From: Symbiodinium natans
Lineage: Eukaryota; Sar; Dinophyceae; Suessiales; Symbiodiniaceae
Assembly (NCBI GenBank): GCA_905221605.1
Contig: CAJNDS010002424.1
Coordinates: 536,709-600,708, forward strand
Length of the DNA stretch: 64,000 bases
Direction: 5' to 3'
Below, piece after piece: positions 22,501-28,037 of the stretch. The position numbers were made by a program, and so were the translations under genes. Each line of letters begins with the position of its first letter. The stretch's first letter is position 1. Below the pieces are notes generated by a model. That model was not told where the DNA came from and searched no databases. It saw nothing but the letters and a program-made list of their open reading frames with translations.

Positions 22501-22770
22501 AAGGGTTGAGGGTTGAGGGTTTAGGGTTGAGGGTTTACTGTAGGGTTTAGGGTTTAGGGTTTAGGGTTTAGGGTTTAGGGTTTAGGGATTAGGGTTTAGG
22601 GTTTGGGGTTCAGGGTTGAGGGTTTAGGGTTGAGGGTTGAGGGTTTAGGGTTTAAGGTTTAGGGCTTGGGTGTATAGAAGGGAAGCTCGCTGGTGCTCAA
22701 AGCGCCCGGGCCGGTCGCTTGCGTTAGCATGTAGTCCCACCCCAACCACCCAAACTATTCTCATTTAGGG
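5830..22770 (-). CDS. Armadillo-repeat protein locus, more than 25 small exons
   Basis: Across 17 kb, islands read on the minus strand as short helical peptides typical of armadillo repeats. Examples are RMYAALAVANLSTSSATHS (20093-20204), VIAYVLNALGNFACNFGHKK (18484-18555), INCLFCLANLTADPWHRKW (about 17075-17165), HVIRALMLLSLSPKYHHVI (9689-9795), GVAIIANICESVDLHDRIA (12091-12177) and VDEGLVPLLTGMCN (about 14880-14945). Most start after AG^G. No single long frame exists because introns, mainly telomere-type repeats, fall every 50-150 bp. Armadillo proteins are alpha-solenoid scaffolds for protein binding; the partner is unknown. I cannot show that this is one gene rather than two or three tandem ones, and several islands within it may be intronic. 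Neither end is fixed. HEAT repeats are the main alternative. Confidence 0.65.
7920..8013. mobile_element. M1 element, copy 2, nearly complete
   Basis: Ends TGGGATGTTCCCCCTTACGC and the complementary GGGGGAACATCCCAA enclose ACAGTCCTTAA and AGGGCTGTCAGTAT. It lies in a spacer between exon-like islands of the armadillo locus. Confidence 0.85.
8660..8740. repeat. AT dinucleotide microsatellite
   Basis: TATATA tract with GTATAC interruptions, directly following a decayed M1 copy (8585-8655). Confidence 0.95.
9870..12180 (-). CDS. Armadillo locus, middle exon group
   Basis: Minus-strand readings: 12091-12177 VPIGVAIIANICESVDLHD after CAAAG^G; about 11950-12035 VSFALLNAKVCVLLARRRW; about 11660-11700 ERGALLQLATK followed by GTGGGG; about 11525-11582 ERKIPLINLPYLLYLE; about 11155-11235 LFEVLTEHIHNDNTNARTS after AG^G; about 10480-10530 VGVLQVWDTLAP. 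These match the helical style of neighbouring armadillo exons. A pyrimidine-rich GGTGGTAG minisatellite (11410-11540) follows the exon at 11525-11582. Islands at 9920-10020, 10390-10480 and 10622-10690 are also open on the plus strand (for example PAKLHLNLRRGRKTSKTG) and stay uncertain. Confidence 0.5.
11405..11545. repeat. GGTGGTAG minisatellite
   Basis: Imperfect tandem GGTGGTAG/GGGGTGGTAG units. The minus frame through it (Pro/Tyr/His-rich) is a by-product of composition beyond the exon-like part at its right edge. Confidence 0.8.
12180..12690. repeat. 20-bp minisatellite and unassigned open frame
   Basis: About 12300-12475 holds imperfect copies of GGCTCTATGCACTTGACTC. A G-run is at 12577-12592. 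Plus-strand 12590-12668 reads KQLVETGEPLPDLADILAP and reaches TGA; the minus strand is also open, with an ATG near 12648. No clear gene. AT-rich sequence at 12190-12260 looks intronic. Confidence 0.5.
12693..12786. mobile_element. M2 inverted-repeat element, copy 1
   Basis: Ends CTACTCGGAGGTTCATGG and CATGAACCTTGGAGTAG are inverted repeats; internal GTAAGTAGGGTT blocks match the other M2 copies (35918-36144, 36173-36360, 37638-37747). Confidence 0.85.
12988..13250 (-). CDS. Exon pair flanking a telomeric intron with duplicated boundary
   Basis: Minus-strand exon about 13212-13255 reads SQVIELAGRGSG. Its 3' edge CCG^GTCATGTGGAGTATGCCC is repeated at the start of the downstream island (CAG^GTCATGTGGAGTATGCCC, 12988-13012). 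Splicing at GT and after AG restores GSGHVEYAHGNH. The intron therefore begins with a copy of the next exon's first bases and is otherwise about 150 bp of CCCTAAA. Part of the armadillo locus by position and strand. Confidence 0.55.
13430..15540 (-). CDS. Armadillo locus, exon group 13.4-15.5 kb
   Basis: Minus-strand readings: about 15425-15530 SLLEGALSIHGRL; about 14880-14945 LRVDEGLVPLLTGMCNSRG, a clear armadillo helix-3 style segment; about 14700-14752 ALCEHARSCRDVGATARI; about 14235-14325 LKTLSMDLLLHFSMYKGN or, in another frame with an ATG, MSADAENSLHGLAVALL; about 13925-13985 FPGQVKSSKSSRNK; about 13812-13868 LRKEALTILKPLRSQ; about 13560-13660 MEKEAGPEGLRMGEF. These are separated by pure and degenerate TTTAGGG/CCCTAAA arrays and one M1 copy (14551-14650). 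Single exons are weak. The ordered run of helical peptides on one strand is the evidence. Confidence 0.5.
14165..14236. repeat. Variant telomere-type array CCCTAAAAA
   Basis: About eight units of the nonamer CCCTAAAAA, two A longer than the main heptamer, embedded in normal CCCTAAA sequence. Confidence 0.9.
14551..14650. mobile_element. M1 element, copy 5
   Basis: Ends TTGGAATGTTCTCCCCTATA and GGGCAACATCCCAA, internal AGTCCTTAAACGGGATT and an inverted GTCTGATACTATA. Slightly decayed. Confidence 0.8.
15955..20210 (-). CDS. Armadillo locus, best-supported exon group
   Basis: Minus-strand readings: 20093-20204 RMYAALAVANLSTSSATHS then LLEEEVLRRAAALY, after AAG^GAC; about 19785-19830 IAQDEALSCLGNE; about 19335-19370 LARSLLGAAYT; about 19140-19210 RRHLVPILQSEEVQEAIGVD; 18484-18555 VIAYVLNALGNFACNFGHKK after CAG^G; 17836-17988 NIMWHELQQMNAADGILTI then CALRAVLERRTHF, about 50 codons; 17545-17605 HVLGPVCFTLGHLRASAVRL; about 17325-17395 NEIMSLPVIPETGSHLSAL; about 17075-17165 INCLFCLANLTADPWHRKW; about 16860-16950 EALGLANSGAQVYEIIWGY; about 16645-16715 DLSNASIFVKSLKQLVDL; 15960-16039 NIMWYSLAILRGLAVESEA. 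They alternate with telomere-type introns, and acceptors are mostly AG^G. Alpha-solenoid scaffold inferred. Confidence 0.65.
16007..16172. repeat. 33-bp exact duplication flanking a telomeric array
   Basis: The 33 bp from GTACCACATGATG to GTCCTTTAG occur identically at 16007-16039, inside the armadillo exon (KDPNYNIMWY on the minus strand), and at 16140-16172. About 100 bp of TTTAGGG lies between. The second copy is bounded by repeats on both sides and looks like a duplicated exon fragment. Confidence 0.95.
16173..16640. repeat. Degenerate G-rich telomere-type tract
   Basis: Variants such as TTTAGGGGG, TTTAGGGGTT and GGGTTTCAGG. The Gly/Phe/Arg-rich plus frame across it is an artefact. No exon seen until about 16645. 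Confidence 0.8.
18560..18730. other. AT-rich intronic spacer
   Basis: Low-GC sequence (TTTATAATATGGG, AATTTTAAATCC) unlike its surroundings, with no repeat array and no exon-like frame. Probably intronic. Confidence 0.4.
19212..19310. repeat. 28-bp exact duplication flanking a telomeric array
   Basis: The 28 bp beginning CACTGGTTGAGTGGGTTC occur at 19212-19239 and 19283-19310, separated by a short TTTAGGG array. The left copy overlaps the edge of an armadillo exon. Confidence 0.95.
19408..19560. repeat. CA dinucleotide microsatellite
   Basis: Long CACACA tract with sparse CAGACA interruptions, inside an intron of the armadillo locus. His/Thr and Cys/Val frames through it are artefacts. Confidence 0.97.
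19868..20070. repeat. Variant arrays CCCGTAAAA and CCCCTAAAA
   Basis: Two adjoining nonamer arrays: CCCGTAAAA at about 19868-19950, then CCCCTAAAA at about 19960-20070. These differ from the CCCTAAA core by extra C and A and look homogenised as separate blocks. Confidence 0.9.
20216..20310. repeat. Variant array TTTAGGC
   Basis: About ten tandem TTTAGGC heptamers directly next to an armadillo exon (20093-20204), followed by normal TTTAGGG variants. Confidence 0.9.
20380..22770 (-). CDS. Armadillo locus, upstream (N-terminal) exon group
   Basis: Minus-strand readings: about 22675-22735 DYMLTQATGPGALSTSELPF; 22415-22490 SYGELIQALRVLKNVKA; about 22213-22262 FPENIEASAMNVE; about 21955-22035 MRVTSGKAAWDQDSSQPLL, with an in-frame ATG that could be a start; about 21385-21450 TFTIRENIASIVGPAGP; about 21185-21240 NHKHMDRLEREMGMPQ followed by GTCGCC; about 20920-20970 HLEYIFGGGKRSPKR; 20545-20615 VRIVQRGGWRTAILPLIISL after CAG^G; about 20385-20450 TPEPFLAMKAYGGFA. 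The 20545 and 22415 peptides look like armadillo helices; the others are not diagnostic. The true first exon is not known. Confidence 0.5.
20470..20536. repeat. CCCCAAA array
   Basis: About nine CCCCAAA (TTTGGGG) heptamers. Similar TTTGGGG blocks are at 28330-28370, 44778-44840 and 54725-54750. Confidence 0.9.
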
Positions 22771-22789
22771 TTGAGGGTTCACCCCCCAA

Positions 22790-23590
22790 ACCCCCCTCAA
22801 GGGGGGCTTTCTTGTTCTTTACAGAGAAAGAGCAGGGTGGGGCCTCCTGAGCTTGTCAGTGGCTCGTAAGCTTCTTGGGGCCGTCGATTGCAATACTGAA
22901 AAACCCACATTTTCATTACTGGGCAAATCCTGGATCGCGGGGCTTCATGCAGCCTGAGGGCAGAAAACCGGCAGAGGGAAGCAGGGGCCTCAGCCGGCCC
23001 CTGCTTCCAACTATGAAAGCAGTCTTGCAAAGTCAAGGTCCTGAGAAGGGTTGCAGGGATTTGGAGGTCCTCAAGGGGTGCCAGGCGGCAGGAGCTTTCG
23101 GTGGGGGTCGGGGTCCAGAAGGCGGGGCCAGTTTCAAGGAGGAGAAGGGTTTCAGGGCAGTTGAGAAGCCTGGGTCGAAGCCTCGAGCGCCCAAGCAAAT
23201 GGACAGCGGCGCTCTCGGCAGTTTAGGGTTTAGGGTTTAGGGTTTAGGGTTCAGGGTTTAGGGTTCAGGGTTCAGGGTTCAGGGTTTAGGGTTTAGGGTT
23301 TTGGGTTTGGGGTTTAGGGTGTCCACACCTGCAAAGCTGTCAAGCTCAACGCCGGTAAAAAAAAAAAAAAAAAACATGTCGCAACAGGTCAAACATCGTC
23401 AGATTTGTACATGGTCACTACAAGAGTCTCAACGTTCCGAAAAACTGAGAAGTCATGCGCACTGTGTCGTCTTGAATCCCGGAAAGTGCTACCTAATACC
23501 CCCAAACTCGGGATTCTAGTGTAGGACTACTAAAGGAACAGAACATCCATCCCCTCCCACTGTAAAGGGTAGCTTAGCCAGGCTTCCAAC
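22790..23590. other. Long unique region between the armadillo and PAN/mucin loci
   Basis: About 430 bp (22800-23225) free of arrays, open on both strands: minus 22797-23198 and plus 22875-23240, with no recognised domain. A GGGGCC/GGCCCC palindrome lies near 22985-23005, and 22890-22945 resembles the left edge of the window. 23340-23580 has an A-run and no exon-like frame. It may hold the boundary between two genes. Confidence 0.4.
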
Positions 23591-23596
23591 GAACTT

Positions 23597-23893
23597 CTAC
23601 GATGTAGTCGTGACCGCACTTTTTGGGGCTGTGTACCGCACTCTGCTCAATCTGACACTAAACTTCTGGGACGCAGCCCACAGGGAAGTCTCAAGCTGCT
23701 CACCGCCCCTGTTGGCTAGCATTGGAGTGAGGGACTTCGGTAAGCCCATGAAAACCCATGTCCTGCACAGGCTGGGATAAGTAACCCCGGCCCGAAAGCC
23801 CTGAAAACCCTGAAGTTCCCTCACCTCCCTATTAAGAAATCCTAAGCTCAAGGGGGTCTCTAGACCTGACCCCGCGAGGGCAGAGCCGCACAA
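23597..23893 (-). CDS. Open frame, 98 codons, unassigned
   Basis: Minus-strand frame ending in a stop near 23597 and containing SLTPMLANRGGEQLETSLWA and VRLSRVRYTAPKSAVTTTS. No ATG defines its start, and no family is recognised. It lies just downstream of the stop of the PAN/mucin gene on the same strand. Could be a terminal exon of another transcript or chance. Confidence 0.25.
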   Translation of the reverse strand: MCGSALAGSGLETPLSLGFLNREVRELQGFQGFRAGVTYPSLCRTWVFMGLPKSLTPMLANRGGEQLETSLWAASQKFSVRLSRVRYTAPKSAVTTTS

Positions 23894-23992
23894 AAAGAAG
23901 TTAAAAGCGGCCGAGTAGTTCGGCCTTCAGCCTTCGGCCTGCCACTAAGGAGAGGAAAGGGCACACCAATTTGGGTTTAGGATGTAAGGTTG

Positions 23993-26900
23993 CTACTTGT
24001 AGTACGAGTAATACCGGTGGGTGGTCTGCGGACGCCCGTATCCGCGGTTTGAGTACTCTGCTCGCCTCTTGTGCCTCCAATGATGGTGCCTGTGACTGTG
24101 AGGCCTACGACGCTTCGGGTACTCCTGGGCAGCACTCGTGGTGCGGATGTCTGCTGCGGTCGTGGTTCCCGGTGCTTGGGTCGTCACCGCCTGCGTTGTT
24201 GTGGCAGGAGCACTTGTACTCGTCGCCGCCGCCTGCGTTGTAGTCGCAGGAGCACTTGTGCTAGTCGCCACCGACTGCGTTGTAGTCGCAGGTGCACTTG
24301 TACTTGTCGCCACCGCCTGCGTTGTACTCGCAGGTGCACTTGTACTTGTCGCCACCGCCTGTGTTGTACTCGCAGGTGCACTTGTACTTGTCGCCACCGA
24401 CGGCGTTGTAGTCGCAGGTGCACTTGTACTCGTCGCCACCGCCTGCGTTGTAGTCGTAGGAGCACTTGTGCTGGTAGAGGTAGTGGTGGGGGGAGGTGAC
24501 CCAGTGCCGAAAATTGAGAAGTGTCTTGATCTGCAGAGGGCGAAGCCAATCGGTGCAGTGCCATTGGGAGCGGTTTCTATATCCTTGTCCGACCACTCAA
24601 GCAGATCTTCATCCCAATACAAGCAGACGTCATTGTCGCTGGCTGGAAGCAGAAACTCCACAGGCGCAGTCAATCCCGACACTTGAATGGGCTCGCCCGT
24701 CTCGGTGCGGAATGTCAGACTCACAATGGAGTTTCCTGCGACCTCCGAGCTCAAAGCGAACTCCGAGGTAGGGCCCATCTGGGCCACGCTGAGAATCACA
24801 CGCTCCGACCCCGCCTGCGCCGCGACCTCTTGCAGGCTGCTTAGGGGAATCGACACGGTGCCCACACTCGACACGATGTCCAAGGTGCTGTTGCCTTGAC
24901 CCAGGCTTGCCAGGGAAAAACAAGGATCCCTCCAGCTTGGTGTGAAAACACCGCCCTAAACCCTGCACGCTAAACCCTAAACCCTAAACCCTAAACCCTA
25001 AACCCTAAACCCTAAACCCACAAGGGGGTTCCTGACATGCAGCCCGGCGGCTCGAGTTGGTATCATTCGCCACAGCCGCAAGAGCGGCGGGGTCTATGAG
25101 GGTCAGCTGCAACTCTTGGTTCAGGGAGGTGTTGACCACAACCTTAGCTTTGGAGTATACCCTGGAAAAAAAAGTATATACTTTTTAGGTCATAAGTAGC
25201 TATAATAGGAACCCAGAACCAAAAAAAGTATATTAAAGTTTAGTACTCCAAAGCCCAGCAACGGTTGCCACAATCCCTGTGCTATTGCTGGAGTTGCTCG
25301 TATTGAGGAGGTCCTCAAGAGCAGCCTCCACCGCCTCTGTCTCTGCTTGGTTCACCTGGAAAAGCACGAGAGAGCAGCCCATACTCCACAGGACTACAGC
25401 GTAGACCCCCAGGTTTTTGCAAGGCTCTTTAACAGGGATTCTCAGAGGAAATACTGCAATCCCTATTGAGGACTGCTAGTCTGAGGTGGAACATCCCAAT
25501 GAAAGACCAGGGCATCCGATGAGCGCACTGCGAACATGCCGAAACACCGAAGAGCCCTTGAAGAGCTCCCAAACAGCGATGACGGCGAGTATGCACCAGG
25601 GAACGAACCCATCAAAAACAGCCCCCCCCGCCCCCACATGCAGGGGGAAGTCCCTGAAAAACGGCACGCCCCCAGGCGAGAGCGCGATTTGGACCCACAA
25701 CAACGCGAATCCCTAGGTGACAAGGGGCATGTGCGATCGGGTCAGCCGCGCACGGGCGTGACCGTGACCCACAAGGACGATCCGTGCCCCTTCACACCCG
25801 AGCTTGGAACCCCGTCATGTCTTTGGATCGCTTCGGAGTATCCTGGAAGCTATGTGGCCCTGGGACCATAGGACCCTGTGTATCCCTTTCGAATCCACAA
25901 GTAACAGAAACAAGAACAGGCTGATCCCCCCCAAGTGCCGCGCCTCCTCCGTAAGTTCTCCAAAGTCGACGGTCGAGGTAGTAGAGGTGGTCGTGGTGGT
26001 GAATACGCTCGAAACAGTTGGGGGAAACCGGCACAAGGTGGGTACGGGATTGCTGCAGCCGGCATAAAGCCGACAGTTCTCCTGGCAGGAGTGAAGCTCC
26101 ACATCCCCTTGCACCTGGCTGCTGTTGTAGAAGGCCATGACAGTGCAACCTCGGCTGCCCCCCCCCAGTAACCTAGGATTAAACAGGGGGTTCCCCTGTT
26201 TATTGCTATTCAAGGGTTCTTGACAAGGGAACCTAAAAGCCCCCACCCTAAACCCTAAACCCTAAACCCTAAACCCTAAACCCTAAACCCTCAACCCTAA
26301 ACCCTCAACCCTAAACCCTAAACCCTAAACCCTAAACCCTAAACCCTAAAAGCCATCAACCACTACTCGGCATCCTGGCAGCTCTCGATCCGATCGCAGA
26401 AGGCCCTGCACTCCGCCTCAGAAGTCACTGGCAAGGCGAGGACCTGGTCGCCGGGGCAATACTTGCCCGCCAGCCTTGGGAGAAGAATTAACAACCCTAA
26501 ACCCTAAACCCTAAACCCTAAATCCTAAACCCTAAACCCTAAACCCTAAACCCTAAACCCTAAACCCTAATTTTGACTCTCTTTGTTCCTTTTTTGGTGG
26601 GTTCAGGTGCACCTAAAATTCCGTTTATTGGGTTCAAGTACACTTAAGAATTCATTTTGGGGCTTCATGTACCCTTAAAGATGTAACATGTGACGCAACG
26701 ACGACAGAGCAGCTGCTCCTGCTGCGCGTAACTCTTTGTGGGCGCGTCGATGCTTGCGTTTGTGGCTTTGAAGTAGTTGAGGGGCACGGCGACATCTTGG
26801 CACACGGACACACGCTGGAACTCGCAGTCTCTGTAGAATGCGCACTGGTAGCAACGACTCAGGGCAGTGGAATTGTCAGAGCCGTACCAGCCATAAGCAA

Positions 26901-27265
26901 CACAGCTCGGATCAGATGCACAGATCTGCTCGCACACGTCACGGCGTAAGACCTTTTTGAGAGTCAAAAATGCGCCACTGATGCGGTCCGAGGCATTGTA
27001 ACAATACATACCATCGAGTGTTGCGTTGCGTTCGAAGGACACCTTGGTTGCCTAGGGAAAAAGGGTGCCCACTGTGTTGTTCAAAAGGGTTTACAAGGGA
27101 ACCCGACCCAAGAAAACCCTAAACTAAACCCTCAACCCTAAACCCTAAACCCTAAACCCTAAAAGTGAATAAGGGTACTGCTGCACATCCCGGCCACACT
27201 GGAAGACCTTGAGTCGACCAACCCTGCAGCCATCAGAGTTGCCATCATCCACATGGCTACACAGC
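23993..27265 (-). CDS. Secreted-type PAN/apple-like, GPS/GAIN-like, mucin-tailed protein (partial)
   Basis: Seven minus-strand exons. About 27165-27265: LCSHVDDGNSDGCRVGRLK. 26674-27051, 126 codons: GMYCYNASDRISG and VCEQICASDPSCVAYGWYGS, with Cys spacing like PAN/apple modules. 26374-26474: KYCPGDQVLALPVTSEAECR. About 25934-26149: CTVMAFYNSSQVQGDVELHS, then a Thr run. 25263-25355: VNQAETEAVEAALEDLLNTS. 25032-25142: VVVNTSLNQELQLTLIDPAA. 23993 to about 24914: last exon with stop 23993-23995. The last exon holds DVCLYWDEDLLEWSDKD and CRSRHFSIFG, reminiscent of a GPS/GAIN Cys-Trp-Cys-His pattern, then a Thr/Ala repeat and a basic His/Arg tail. Many N-x-S/T sites argue for an extracellular glycoprotein. 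Acceptors are AG^G; donors include ACC^GTT and CAG^GAA. No transmembrane segment or signal peptide is fixed; 5' exons may extend to about 30.5 kb. Confidence 0.7.
24185..24485 (-). repeat. 42-bp coding minisatellite (14-residue Thr/Ser/Ala repeat)
   Basis: About seven tandem 42-bp units encode ATSTSAPATTTQAV-type repeats in the last exon of the PAN/mucin gene. Such repeats are usual O-glycosylated mucin stalks. The complementary strand is also open (Val/Leu/Ala- or Arg/Cys-rich frames), as expected from the repeat. Confidence 0.9.
25143..25262. mobile_element. M3 inverted-repeat element that makes up the intron
   Basis: The intron between exons 25263-25355 and 25032-25142 is about 120 bp. 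It carries terminal inverted repeats, AGCTTTGGAGTATA at 25146-25159 and TAGTACTCCAAAGC at 25241-25254, with AAAAAGTATA/TATACTTTTT next inside. On the coding strand it starts GTTGCTGGG and ends CTAAG, and the next exon starts GTTGTGG, so GTTG occurs at both ends like a target duplication. This is the architecture expected of an introner. Confidence 0.8.
25500..25930. other. Intronic segment with open frames on both strands
   Basis: Plus-strand 25536-25871 is a 111-codon, highly charged frame with an ATG (MPKHRRALEELPNSDDGEY near its start) ending in a stop. The minus frame at 25476-25703 is hydrophobic. It follows a partial M1 copy (25461-25499). It lies between exons of the PAN/mucin gene, so it is an intron passenger or an unrecognised exon. 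Confidence 0.35.
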
Positions 27266-27353
27266 TGCGCTAGGGTTTAGGGTTTATGGTTTCGGGTCCT
27301 AAACCCTAAACCCTAAACCCTAAACCCTAAACCCTAAGTTCTAGCATGGCAGT

Positions 27354-27713
27354 AACATGGGACGCCATATGCGAAGATTGCTCACTCGCACGTGCTGGCT
27401 GATCAACCTGCTGACAGCTCCTGTGGCTGCGGCAAAAACTTGGTTTGCACCGCTTGGTCCTCCTTTGCTTTTTTGGGACAAGGGGCTCTTCCATTCAGGG
27501 AGACGCATCTTCAGCCCAACACCCTGTGAAACCCTGCACTCCTACGATCTGCATGGAAGAACGTCCCCAATCAGGCATCTCATGATTGGGACCCTTACGC
27601 TGAAAACAACGGTCGGCAAACATGCGGGGCGACTGTTACCTGCTTTGGAAGAAAGACAGCCCTTACTTGGGATAGCTAGGATGCTTAAGGACAGGCTGTT
27701 CCCGTCATAGCAA
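27354..27713 (+). CDS. 117-codon ATG-initiated open frame with signal-like N-terminus, unassigned
   Basis: ATG at 27357 and stop after 27710 on the plus strand. The N-terminus MGRHMRRLLTRTCWLINLL is basic then hydrophobic and continues TAPVAAAK, like a signal peptide or organelle-targeting start. No family recognised. It is opposite to all identified genes, and part of the reverse strand is open too (NSLSLSILAIPSK), so it may be chance. If real it would be a single-exon gene between telomere-type blocks. Confidence 0.3.
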
Positions 27714-27882
27714 CACAAGAGAAAACAAAACGAAAGAGACTAAACCGCCAAACTGCAAACCCGAAACCCTGAACCCCATCCTAAGCCCTAACCCCAACAA
27801 AAGCAAGCGCCAGTTTGAACGTTTGCTGCATGCTCGACTCAACAGCCATAAACTCCATACGGCGTTTTTCAGGGTTTGGGGC

Positions 27883-28037
27883 TGGGATGTTCTCCCTTCT
27901 ACAAACAGTCCTTAGTAGGGACTATAATGGGGGGTCCCTAAACCCTAAACCCTAAACCCTAACCCTAAAACCTAAACCCTAAACCCTAAACCCTAACTCC
28001 CAAACCCCAAAATCCCGATTAAGGACTGCCCAAGTTT
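27883..28037. mobile_element. M1 element split by a telomere-type array
   Basis: The left half, TGGGATGTTCTCCCTTCTAC to GGGGGGTCCC (27883-27937), and the right part, ATCCCGATTAAGGACTGCC (about 28011-28030), are separated by about 70 bp of CCCTAAA. The array sits where the AT-rich centre of other M1 copies would be. Confidence 0.75.

Noticed and set aside
24071-24686. Arg/Cys-rich and Val/Ala-rich plus-strand frames opposite the mucin repeat
   Set aside because: They are shadows of a 42-bp coding repeat on the minus strand. The minus frame has flanking non-repeat coding sequence and a stop, and it fits adjoining exons.
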